Shown in pieces: positions 19,445 to 27,192 of a stretch of 34,752 nucleotides of DNA. Source of the DNA: Schlegelella_A sp038225015 (GTDB lineage Bacteria > Pseudomonadota > Gammaproteobacteria > Burkholderiales > Burkholderiaceae_C); NCBI GenBank assembly GCA_038225015.1, contig JBBRFB010000019.1:1-34752 (forward strand), in the 5' to 3' direction. Below the pieces are notes generated by a model, which was given only the letters and a program-made list of their open reading frames with translations, did no database searches and was not told where the DNA came from. The translations under genes and the position numbers were made by a program. How positions within the stretch are numbered: position 1 is the stretch's first letter; each line of letters starts with the position of its first letter.

Positions 19445-19853
19445 TGCCGACCATTCCGAGCTTGGTGACGCCGAGCCGCTGCGCCGAGGCGAGAACCGCA
19501 GCGACCGACTTGTATTCGACGAGCTTGTTCGGCCGGATGTGGACCTCGTCCTGGTCCGGCTCCGCGGCGACCTTCTGCAGCCGCGCTTCGAGCTGGCCGC
19601 GGTCAGGCACCGGTTCGCCGTTCCAGAGAACGGTGCCATCGAAATCGATGTCGATCGTGACGACCACCGGCTCCTTCAATGGCGGCGGCGGCGTTCCGAC
19701 CGGCATGTTGAGGTTCACCGAATGCAGTTGCACCGGGATGGTGATGATCAGCATGATGATCAGCACCAGCATGACGTCGATCAGCGGCGTCGTGTTGATG
19801 TCCATCATCACCTCGGCCTCGTCGCCGCTGTTGCTTCCCACGTTCATTGACAT
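19425..19853 (-). CDS. exbD: ExbD biopolymer transport protein (second copy)
   Basis: A 142-residue ExbD with MSMNVGSNSGDEAEVMMDIN, the membrane helix TTPLIDVMLVLIIMLIITIP containing the essential Asp, and a periplasmic domain with a Pro-rich stretch (VGTPPPPLKEP). It energises TonB with ExbB. A start at 19847 (MNVG) is a close alternative. Begins eight bases after the first exbD stops and is clearly paralogous to it, giving one exbB with two exbD genes. Confidence 0.95.
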   Translation of the reverse strand: MSMNVGSNSGDEAEVMMDINTTPLIDVMLVLIIMLIITIPVQLHSVNLNMPVGTPPPPLKEPVVVTIDIDFDGTVLWNGEPVPDRGQLEARLQKVAAEPDQDEVHIRPNKLVEYKSVAAVLASAQRLGVTKLGMVGNEQFVK

Positions 19854-19861
19854 GATCGGCC

Positions 19862-20287
19862 TCAGCCCTTGGGCGGTGGTTCGGTCACGAAGCTGACCTT
19901 CTGGATGGATGCCCGCGTGCACTGGAAGAGAACCCGACCGATGGACTCGTAGCGGGCCTGTGCATCGCCGCGGATGTGCACCTCGGGCTGCGGAACGAGC
20001 GTCGCGATCGTGCCCAACCGCTTGAAGAGCTCGTCGGTGTCGGCGACCTGCTGCTGGTTCCAGAAGATGTCGCCGTCCTTGTTCACCGATATCTCGATGT
20101 TTTCCGGCTTGGTCTGCCGCGGGATGTTCGTCTCCGGAGGCAACTTGACCGGGATGGTGTGGGTGACGACCGGTATCGTGATCAGGAAGATGATCAGGAG
20201 CACCAGCATCACGTCGACGAGCGGCGTGGTGTTGATCGTCGAGACGACCTCGTCCTCCTCGCTGCTCGCACCGACATTCATCGCCAT
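19862..20287 (-). CDS. exbD: ExbD biopolymer transport protein (first copy)
   Basis: A 141-residue ExbD: MAMNVGASSEEDEVVSTINT followed by the membrane helix PLVDVMLVLLIIFLITIPVV with the conserved Asp, then a periplasmic domain. The ATG at 20287 has a good GGGAGG ribosome-binding site, 16 bases after exbB. It differs from the second ExbD mainly in the periplasmic half, as expected if the two have different TonB contacts or form heteromers. Confidence 0.95.
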   Translation of the reverse strand: MAMNVGASSEEDEVVSTINTTPLVDVMLVLLIIFLITIPVVTHTIPVKLPPETNIPRQTKPENIEISVNKDGDIFWNQQQVADTDELFKRLGTIATLVPQPEVHIRGDAQARYESIGRVLFQCTRASIQKVSFVTEPPPKG

Positions 20288-20303
20288 GGTGGCCTCCCTG
20301 CGA

Positions 20304-21191
20304 TCAACGCGTGGCCGCGGTTGGGGTGCCCATGCGGGCCCCCATGAGCACGCCATGCAGGTCGGCGCCGAAGCGGCGCACCGACTCCATCGTCACCTTG
20401 TTGCGGCGAACCAGCCAGTTGTAGCCGAGCACCGCCGGTACTGCCACGAAGAGGCCGAAGGCCGTCATGATGAGCGCCTCGCCCACCGGGCCGGCCACCT
20501 TGTCGATCGACGCCTGGCCGGCGATGCCGATGGCGGTGAGGGCGTTGTAGATGCCCCAGACGGTACCGAACAGACCGATGAAGGGCGCCGTCGAACCGAC
20601 CGTCGCGAGAAAAGCCAGGCCGTCCTGAAGGCGGCTCTGCACATCGTCGAGGCTGCGCTGGACGTTCATCGAGACCCAGGAGTTATGGTCTATGTTCTCG
20701 GTGAGCGCGCCTTCGTGGTGCTCGCTCGCCTCGAGGCCGGTCTCGGCGATGAAGCGGAACGCCGAATTTGCCTTCAGTCCTTTCGTCGCCTCGCCGATGC
20801 TGCGCGACTTGAAGAAGCCCTTTTGCGCCACCTTGGCCTCGTGCGCCAGCTTGATGCTCTCGTACAGCTTGGTGATCAGGATGTACCAGCTGCCCATGCT
20901 CATGATCGCCAGGATGATGAGCGTGCCGCGAGCCACGTAGTCGCCCTGCGACCAGAGCGCGTTGAGGCCGTACGGGTTGTCGACGCTTTCCTTCGTCACC
21001 GGCGCCGCCGCCATCGGCGCCACCGCCGACGCCGGCTCGACGGCGGGCACCGCTGGAACGGCCGAGGCGGCTTCGACGGCCGGCGTCGCGTCGGGCGCGG
21101 ATGCCGGCTGTGCGCCCGCCAGAACGGGAGCGAGGGCCAAGCCGCTTGCAAAAGCCAGCGCCAGGAATGCGTGTGTGATCCGGATCGTCAT
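20304..21191 (-). CDS. exbB: ExbB proton channel subunit of the TonB system
   Basis: A 295-residue ExbB. It is longer than E. coli ExbB (244) because of an N-terminal signal-like sequence (MTIRITHAFLALAFASGLAL, then APVLAGAQ) and an Ala/Pro/Val-rich linker (about 28-75) before the first core membrane helix (GTLIILAIMSMGSWYILITK). The second and third helices contain GSTAPFIGLFGTVWGIYNAL and EALIMTAFGLFVAVPAVLGY with the channel Thr/Glu-type residues. An N-terminally extended ExbB with a signal peptide is a known variant in proteobacteria. Start ATG 21191 has a GGAGAAGAAGAG ribosome-binding site. tonB is 43 bases upstream. Confidence 0.95.
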   Translation of the reverse strand: MTIRITHAFLALAFASGLALAPVLAGAQPASAPDATPAVEAASAVPAVPAVEPASAVAPMAAAPVTKESVDNPYGLNALWSQGDYVARGTLIILAIMSMGSWYILITKLYESIKLAHEAKVAQKGFFKSRSIGEATKGLKANSAFRFIAETGLEASEHHEGALTENIDHNSWVSMNVQRSLDDVQSRLQDGLAFLATVGSTAPFIGLFGTVWGIYNALTAIGIAGQASIDKVAGPVGEALIMTAFGLFVAVPAVLGYNWLVRRNKVTMESVRRFGADLHGVLMGARMGTPTAATR

Positions 21192-21234
21192 CTCTTCTTC
21201 TCCGCTGTTGCAATGTCGGCGCTTCGGGCGCCGA

Positions 21235-21897
21235 CTACTCTCTGATCTTGAAATCGAACTCCTGCTCGGCAACGATGTCCTGGCCGAGCTTGGAGCAGCT
21301 GTACTGCATCATGGCCGTGCGCACCGCCGAGTCGTAGAGGCCGCGCGGACGCGACTCGAGGATGTCGACGGCCACCACCTTGCCGCCCCGGATCGTGGCG
21401 CGCGCCCTGACAAAGCCGTTGATGCTCTCGCGCAGCGCGCGACGCGGAATTTCCGGCGTCACCATCGTCGGGCAGGCGACGCCGATCTTCGCCGGCGCCG
21501 GCGGTGCCGGTGGCGGGGCCGGTGGCGCCGGCGGCGGCGGCGCGGGCGGCGGCGGTGCGGGCACGATCACCACCGGCGCCGGCGGCGGTGTCGGCGTCAC
21601 GGCCGTGATCGTCGGCGCCGGAGGAGGCGGCACGGCGATCTGGATCTCGGGCGGGGGAATGAACGGCGGCGGCGGTGCCTCGAGCTTCGGCGGCGGCGGC
21701 ACCACCACCTCTGGCGGCGGCGGCGGCTTCTTCACCTCTTCGATGACCTTCGTCTCGATCGGGGCGCGTATGACGTCGACCACCCTGCGCGCCAGTCCCG
21801 TGACCAAGGCGTAGACCACCAGCAGATGGAACAGGACGACGATGGCAAAGCCGACGATGCGCTTTCCAGGTTCCGACTGCTGCTGGGCAAAATTCAT
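21235..21897 (-). CDS. tonB: TonB energy-transducing protein
   Basis: A 220-residue TonB. After a short cytoplasmic end, a membrane anchor (RIVGFAIVVLFHLLVVYALV, about 13-32) leads to a very long proline-rich spacer (about 55-135) and a C-terminal TonB domain starting near PTMVTPEIPRRALRESINGF (residue 145) through GKVVAVDILESRPRG. The spacer is almost purely Pro/Ala/Val with few Lys or Glu, unlike the Glu-Pro/Lys-Pro repeats of E. coli TonB. Two Cys in the C-terminal part (VACP, YSCSK) could form a disulfide. The usual His-in-anchor motif (FHLLV) is present. First gene of the tonB-exbB-exbD-exbD-TPR operon. Confidence 0.95.
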   Translation of the reverse strand: MNFAQQQSEPGKRIVGFAIVVLFHLLVVYALVTGLARRVVDVIRAPIETKVIEEVKKPPPPPEVVVPPPPKLEAPPPPFIPPPEIQIAVPPPPAPTITAVTPTPPPAPVVIVPAPPPPAPPPPAPPAPPPAPPAPAKIGVACPTMVTPEIPRRALRESINGFVRARATIRGGKVVAVDILESRPRGLYDSAVRTAMMQYSCSKLGQDIVAEQEFDFKIRE

Positions 21898-21939
21898 GAA
21901 CTGGGATCTCCAGTGACCCGCGCGAGAGCTGCGAACCTA

Positions 21940-21975
21940 CAAAAAATGCCCGCCGGCTCATGGCCAGCGGGCATT
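21940..21975 (-). terminator. Rho-independent terminator of the TonB-dependent receptor gene
   Basis: On the minus strand an 8 bp stem ATGCCCGC/GCGGGCAT with an additional inner GGC/GCC pairing is followed by six T residues. It lies about 60 bases past the receptor stop and about 43 bases before the tonB start, so the tonB operon must have its own promoter or depend on read-through. Confidence 0.88.
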
Positions 21976-22036
21976 GATGATATCGCCTCGAAAGCGCGTC
22001 TCGAGGATCACCCCCGAGAACGAGGTATCACTTGGA

Positions 22037-25000
22037 TCAGAGCCCGAACCGGATCCCGATGTAGTAGCGACGGCCGATGGGATCGTAAAGACCTGCGTGC
22101 GTCTCCGTGCCCGTATCGTTACCCGGCAAATTGCTGAGCACCGGAGCAGGGCGCGTGTTGAATGCGTTGTCAACGCCGAGGTAATACTGGAAGCGCCCGG
22201 CCTGGTAGCTGAACTGGAAATCGTTGTAGATCTTCGACTTCACCTTGACCGAATTGGCGTCCGCCCCGTAGCTCGCCAGGAACTGGTCATCGAGCGCGGA
22301 CTGCCCGAGGAAGGTGGTGTGCGACGTGATCCCCCATGGACCCGTCTTGTAGTTCAGGGTCAGGTATGCGCGGTTCCTGGGAGCGCCGATTTCACCGGCG
22401 AAGTAGTCCTTTTCAGCTCCGGGAAGGGGAACAAGGTAGCCGTTCGTCAGATGCGTGTAGGCCAACTGGGCGTTCAAGCGGCCTGGCCCGACCGGTTCGG
22501 AAAATCCGGCGGTCAGGTCGATCCCCGAGGTGACCAGTTCGCCGCTGTTGGTCTGGGCCGAATCGAGATACGAGATCGATCCGGCGCTGTTGGCGCCCAC
22601 CGCTGCGGGCCGGCGCGTCACGAACTGACAGAACGACGCATCTCCTGCATAGCATTCGCTGAGAATGAACTGCCGCGGCGTGCCGACGATCGCTCCCTTT
22701 ATCTTGATGTTGAAGTAGTCGGCCGTGAAGACGAAGTTCTTCAAGAGGGGCATCGATCTCGGCGTGAAGACCAGTCCGAGCGTCACCGAATTGCCCTTCT
22801 CCTGCTTCAAGAGCGGGTTGCCACGGTCGTAGCCGCTGATGCCCTGGACATCCGCCTGGTTGAGCGTGAACGCCCCGTTCGCGGCGATGTTCGCCGCGAC
22901 GCCCGGATCGGCGCGACAGGCCGCATCGCTCGCGCCGGTCGACGTTGCCGTCACCCCCAGACACGGGTCGTTGAGACCCGTCGGGAAGTTCTGGCTCGGC
23001 GGCGAGAACAGCTCGTTGATGTTCGGTGCCCGGGTGGAGAGCGCCTTCGTCGCCCTGACGCGGAATTCGGAGGTCGGCGCCCAGTCGAGTCCCGTGTTGT
23101 AGCTGAGCGTATTGCCGACAGTCGAATACTTGCTGCCGCGCACAGCGGCACTCACATCCAGCGATTTCGCAAACGGCTGGTTCTTGAGGAGCGGAACGCG
23201 CCCTTCGACGAAGATCTCCTTGACATCGAAGTCACCCTCGGTTCGCGGAATGGCATTCCCGGCATTCAGGCCGGCTTGCTGCAACGGATCGAACTCGCTC
23301 CGCGCGTATTCCTTCCGATACTCGACGCCGCCGGCCACGCCGACGGGGCCGGCCGGAAGGTTGAACAGCTCGCCGGTGATGTTCGCACCCGCGATCTTTT
23401 GCTGGGTGAACGTGGTCAGCAGACCGGGCGCAGCGACGTACGCCGCGGCCGCGGGGCTGATCGAATTGAAGCCAAACAGATTGATCGGAACGCAGCCCTG
23501 ATCCCGAGCGTTGGCATCGCGACAGATCGCGTCGGTCGTGCTGCCATTGCCGTTGACGTCGTTGACATCCGGAATGGCCTCGAGCGCATTGCGAAAATTC
23601 AGGACGTTGACCTGCCCGCTGTTGGTCTGGGCCTCCTTCGTCGAGCCGTAGATCACGTAGGCGTCGTAGTCCCATTTGGAGGCCAACGTGCCCTTCAGCC
23701 CGGTCGCGACCCGGAAGGTATCGCGGTCGGCGACGCTGCCGCGAGCACCGATATCGGAAAGTCGCCGGGTGAAGTAATAGTCACGCAGTCCATCTCCGTT
23801 GGTGTCGCTGATGTTGTCGTAAAGCGCATCCGGAACGAGAGGATTGCGTAGAACGACACCATTGACGAGGAACTCCGCAGGTACTTGGCCGCCGGTAGCG
23901 GGATAGATCGCCTCCGCCCCCAGAGGGAACGGCTCGAGCTTGGCCTTCGTCTGCGTCTGCGCATAGTTGCCCTCGAAGAACACCTTGTGGTTCTCCGCGA
24001 GGGCATATTCGCCAGTGGCTGCAAAGAGATAGCGCTCGGTCGGCACGGCGATGCTTCGATAGGCCGAGCGATTGAAGCCGGTGGCTCCTACGCCGTCGCC
24101 GTTGGGTCCGTTGGTCGAGAACGGGATCACATTGCCCTGGGCGTCGTACGTGAACGAGCCGGTGTCGGTGAAGAATCGGCCCTGTGGCGCGTAGCTCGAG
24201 TAGAACGGCCGCTGAATCGTAAAGAAATCGTTGACGTCGCCGGTCAACGCGCCGAGGGAAGACTGATCGACCGCAGCGAAGTCGCGGTCGCGCGAATAGA
24301 CGGCGCCTTGCCGGGAATACCCAAGGTGACCCATGAACGAGGCCTTGCCCGAGGCCGCGGTAGTCCCGAAAGTCAGGCTGATCTTGCGCTTCGAGTCATC
24401 GCCCTTTTCGCTCTGCCCCGCCGAGGCATCGACGAGGAATCCCTCGAAGTTCTTCTTCAGGATGATGTTGACGACGCCGGCCACTGCGTCCGATCCGTAG
24501 GTCGACGACGCTCCCCCGGTCAGCAACTCGATGCGCTCGACGAAGTCGGCCGGAATCGTGTTCAGGTCGACCGCCGATTCGCCAGGGATACCCGCCACGA
24601 AGCGGCGGCCATTCACGAGCACCAGCGTGCGCGATTCCCCGAGGTTTCGCAGATCGATCGTGGAAACTCCGACGCTCGACGTCTGGAAGTTGGAGTTCGT
24701 GCGGCTGATCGTCGGGGTGCCGGCGGTCGGGTTCTTCAGGAGCAGATCCTGAACGGTGACGGCACCGGTCGAGGCGATTTCGTCCGCGGTGATGACCTGC
24801 ACCGGCGACGGCGATTCGGCATTGAGTGACCGGATCCGCGAACCCGTGATCTCGACTCGTTCGAGTTGCTGCGACGGCTGAGGATTCGCTTGCTGGGCAA
24901 ATGAAGACACCGCCGTCAACGTCAGTGTGCTTCCAAATGCGATGGCAATGCCGCGAGAGACCGCGGCCGTCTTGCACCTCGGACCCCGCCTGGAGCTCAC

Positions 25001-25060
25001 GCTGCCCATAGGCGCGCGGCGGCTGGCCACACCCGCAAACTTGTTCGGCTGAGTCGACAT
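22037..25060 (-). CDS. TonB-dependent outer-membrane receptor
   Basis: A 1007-residue outer-membrane receptor. A long basic N-region leads into a signal sequence (SRGIAIAFGSTLTLTAVSSF, then AQQ, about 35-57). The TonB-box/plug start ERVEITGSRIRS (about 67-78) is followed by plug motifs TLVLVNGRRFVAGI and GASSTYGSDAVAGVVNIILK, then a 22-strand-type barrel with many Asp/Asn/Gly loops, and a last strand RRYYIGIRFGL. Plug and barrel are complete. Cys pairs in loops (for example DAICRDANARDQGC) suggest disulfides. ATG 25060 has a purine-rich GGGGGGATCC upstream. No Fur-type palindrome is seen in front, so the substrate need not be a siderophore; it is unknown. It may serve as client of the adjacent tonB operon. 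Confidence 0.95.
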   Translation of the reverse strand: MSTQPNKFAGVASRRAPMGSVSSRRGPRCKTAAVSRGIAIAFGSTLTLTAVSSFAQQANPQPSQQLERVEITGSRIRSLNAESPSPVQVITADEIASTGAVTVQDLLLKNPTAGTPTISRTNSNFQTSSVGVSTIDLRNLGESRTLVLVNGRRFVAGIPGESAVDLNTIPADFVERIELLTGGASSTYGSDAVAGVVNIILKKNFEGFLVDASAGQSEKGDDSKRKISLTFGTTAASGKASFMGHLGYSRQGAVYSRDRDFAAVDQSSLGALTGDVNDFFTIQRPFYSSYAPQGRFFTDTGSFTYDAQGNVIPFSTNGPNGDGVGATGFNRSAYRSIAVPTERYLFAATGEYALAENHKVFFEGNYAQTQTKAKLEPFPLGAEAIYPATGGQVPAEFLVNGVVLRNPLVPDALYDNISDTNGDGLRDYYFTRRLSDIGARGSVADRDTFRVATGLKGTLASKWDYDAYVIYGSTKEAQTNSGQVNVLNFRNALEAIPDVNDVNGNGSTTDAICRDANARDQGCVPINLFGFNSISPAAAAYVAAPGLLTTFTQQKIAGANITGELFNLPAGPVGVAGGVEYRKEYARSEFDPLQQAGLNAGNAIPRTEGDFDVKEIFVEGRVPLLKNQPFAKSLDVSAAVRGSKYSTVGNTLSYNTGLDWAPTSEFRVRATKALSTRAPNINELFSPPSQNFPTGLNDPCLGVTATSTGASDAACRADPGVAANIAANGAFTLNQADVQGISGYDRGNPLLKQEKGNSVTLGLVFTPRSMPLLKNFVFTADYFNIKIKGAIVGTPRQFILSECYAGDASFCQFVTRRPAAVGANSAGSISYLDSAQTNSGELVTSGIDLTAGFSEPVGPGRLNAQLAYTHLTNGYLVPLPGAEKDYFAGEIGAPRNRAYLTLNYKTGPWGITSHTTFLGQSALDDQFLASYGADANSVKVKSKIYNDFQFSYQAGRFQYYLGVDNAFNTRPAPVLSNLPGNDTGTETHAGLYDPIGRRYYIGIRFGL

Positions 25061-25150
25061 CGGATCCCCCCGTTTGACAGTGGATGAAATGAAACCGGTC
25101 TGGTCGCATCGCTGGCCTCTTCAGGTGTGGGCCTCGGAATGTCTCCAAAC

Positions 25151-25167
25151 TGTCACCGGATTGTCAC
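25151..25167 (-). promoter_or_regulatory. Direct repeat ahead of the receptor gene
   Basis: The minus strand carries GTGACA twice, starts 11 bases apart (one helical turn), 90-107 bases before the receptor ATG. Each is five of six for a -35 hexamer, or together they may be an operator. The rest of the 238-base gap (25061-25298) shows only a weak CGAAA/TTTCG inverted repeat and a T-rich patch. Confidence 0.28.
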
Positions 25168-25298
25168 GACGTGTTGAGTGCCGGCTCATACGCCGAAACC
25201 CTTTTTTTCGTCTCGCGTAGACTTTTTCCAACAGTCGATTTCTGCCTGCGCAGCGCGGGTTTACGAGAGGTGGCGCCGGGCAGGACGCCGCGGTGCCG

Positions 25299-27179
25299 TC
25301 AGGCCGCGGTTTGAACGTCCAGCCGGGGCACCGCGTCCAGGAGGCTGCGGGTGTAGGGCGACTGCGGGTTGGCCAGGACAGCCTGGGTAGCGCCTGCTTC
25401 CTCGACCCGCCCGCGCTGCATCACCACGATGTCGTCGGCCAGGTACTCGACAACACCGATGTTGTGGGTGATGAAGATGAACGAGACGCCCAGGCGGGCC
25501 TGGAGCTCGCGCAGCAGGTTCAGGATCTGCGCCTGCACGGAGACGTCGAGCGCCGAGGTCGGCTCGTCGCAGACGATGAGGCGCGGCTGGACGGCGAGCG
25601 CCCGGGCGATGGCGATCCGCTGCCGCTGGCCGCCGGAGAACTCGTGCGGGTAGCGGTCGAGGGCGTCCCGGCGCAGGCCCACCTGGTCGACCAGCGTCTC
25701 CAGGCTGGCGCGGCGAGCCGCCGGCGTCAGCCCGGGCCGGAGCGCGGCCAGCCCCTCGTCGAGGATGGCGAGAACCCGCATCCGCGGGTTGAGCGAGGCG
25801 AACGGGTCCTGGAAGATGATCTGGATGTCGCGCCGGGCCTTGCGAAGGGCATCGCCCTGGAGCTCGAAAAGATCCTGACCGTCGAGCACGGCACTGCCTT
25901 CGATGATCGCCGTGCCACGCAGGAGCTGGACGATGGCCTTGCCCGTAGTCGTCTTGCCGCAGCCGGACTCGCCGACCAGGGCCAGCGTCCTGCCGCGCCG
26001 GACGTCGAACGAGATGCCGTCGACGGCGCTGAAGACGCCGACGGTGCGCTGCAGAAGGCCGCGCCGGATCGGGAACCTGACCGCCAGGTTCTCGACCCGC
26101 AGCAGCGGCAGGCCGGAGTCGTCGTCCGACCGAGCGACCGGCGTCGAAGCGGCCGGGGTGGTGGCCGCAGCGCGCAACACCGGGGCCGGACCGGGCGTAC
26201 CGGGTGGCGGCGCCAGGTCGGTGTAGAGCAAGCAGCGGACGCTGCGGGTCGGGCCGAGCGGCAGCAGCGCCGGCGGCGTCGTCGGGCACGGTCCGAAGGC
26301 CCGGTCGCAGCGCGGCGTGAAGCGGCAGCCCTCGAAGCGCAGCCAGAGCGGGGGCACCGAACCGGCGATCGCTGCCAGCGACTCGCCGCGCCGGGCGGCG
26401 TCGGGCAAGGCCTGCAGCAGGAGCCGGGCGTAGGGGTGCCTGGGGGTGGCGAAGAACTCGGCCGCCTCGGCGACCTCGATGATCTGGCCGGCATACATGA
26501 GCGCGACGCGGTCGGCGACGTCGGACACGACGGCGAGGTCGTGGGTGATGAGCAGGAGGCCCATGCCCTGCTCGCGTTGCAGGGTCTTCAGCAGATCGAG
26601 GATCTGCGCCTGCACGGTGACGTCGAGCGCCGTGGTCGGCTCGTCGGCGATGAGGAAGTCGGGCTCGCAGGCGAGCGTCATCGCGATCATGACGCGCTGC
26701 TTCTGGCCGCCCGACAGCCGAAACGGATACTCGTCGACGCGGCTGGCCGGCTCCGGGATCCCCACCCGGCCCAGCCACTCGACCGCCTTGGCCCGCGCCG
26801 CCGCGCCGCGCAGCGGCGTGTGCAGTTCGATCGCCTCGACGATCTGGTCGCCGACCCGCATGACGGCGTTCAGGCTCGTCGCCGGCTCCTGGAAGATCAT
26901 GCCGACCCGCCGGCCCCGGATCTCTCGCATCGCCGCCTCGGGCAGCGAGAAGACCTCGCGGCCGTCGAGCTCGAAGCGCCCGGCCTCGACCCGCCCGGCT
27001 TCCGGCAGCAGCCGCATCAGGGCGAGCGCCGTCATGCTCTTGCCGCAGCCAGACTCGCCGACCAGCGCGAACGTCTCGCCGCGCTCGATCGTCAGGCTGA
27101 GCGCGTCGATCGCCCGGACGATCCCTGCGTCGGCGTCGATCTCGACCGTGAGGTCGCTGACCCGGAGCGAATCGGCCAT
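25299..27179 (-). CDS. Peptide-type ABC transporter, fused double ATPase
   Basis: A 626-residue fusion of two oligopeptide-type ATPase domains, as in YejF or GsiA (DppD and DppF fused). Domain 1: Walker A GESGCGKS (41-48), signature LSGGQKQR, Walker B LIADEPTTALD, and a C-terminal Cys-rich oligopeptide-transporter segment (FEGCRFTPRCDRAFGPCP), which in DppD-type ATPases can bind an Fe-S cluster. A Pro/Ala linker (about 340-375) follows, then domain 2: GESGCGKT, FSGGQRQR, LIVCDEPTSALD. Domain 2 has lost a recognisable Cys cluster. ATG 27179 begins MADSLRVSDLTVEI. Last gene of the SBP-permease-permease-ATPase operon. Substrate (peptides or related) is inferred from family. Confidence 0.95.
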   Translation of the reverse strand: MADSLRVSDLTVEIDADAGIVRAIDALSLTIERGETFALVGESGCGKSMTALALMRLLPEAGRVEAGRFELDGREVFSLPEAAMREIRGRRVGMIFQEPATSLNAVMRVGDQIVEAIELHTPLRGAAARAKAVEWLGRVGIPEPASRVDEYPFRLSGGQKQRVMIAMTLACEPDFLIADEPTTALDVTVQAQILDLLKTLQREQGMGLLLITHDLAVVSDVADRVALMYAGQIIEVAEAAEFFATPRHPYARLLLQALPDAARRGESLAAIAGSVPPLWLRFEGCRFTPRCDRAFGPCPTTPPALLPLGPTRSVRCLLYTDLAPPPGTPGPAPVLRAAATTPAASTPVARSDDDSGLPLLRVENLAVRFPIRRGLLQRTVGVFSAVDGISFDVRRGRTLALVGESGCGKTTTGKAIVQLLRGTAIIEGSAVLDGQDLFELQGDALRKARRDIQIIFQDPFASLNPRMRVLAILDEGLAALRPGLTPAARRASLETLVDQVGLRRDALDRYPHEFSGGQRQRIAIARALAVQPRLIVCDEPTSALDVSVQAQILNLLRELQARLGVSFIFITHNIGVVEYLADDIVVMQRGRVEEAGATQAVLANPQSPYTRSLLDAVPRLDVQTAA

Positions 27180-27192
27180 CGCGTCGGTGGCG

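Noticed and set aside
21480..21740. Repetitive G/C tracts as a CRISPR or minisatellite
   Set aside because: The repetition is explained by polyproline codons in tonB; there are no regular repeats with unique spacers.
21974..23851. A 625-codon plus-strand frame opposite the TonB-dependent receptor
   Set aside because: The receptor on the minus strand has full plug and barrel motifs; the plus frame has no recognisable domain.
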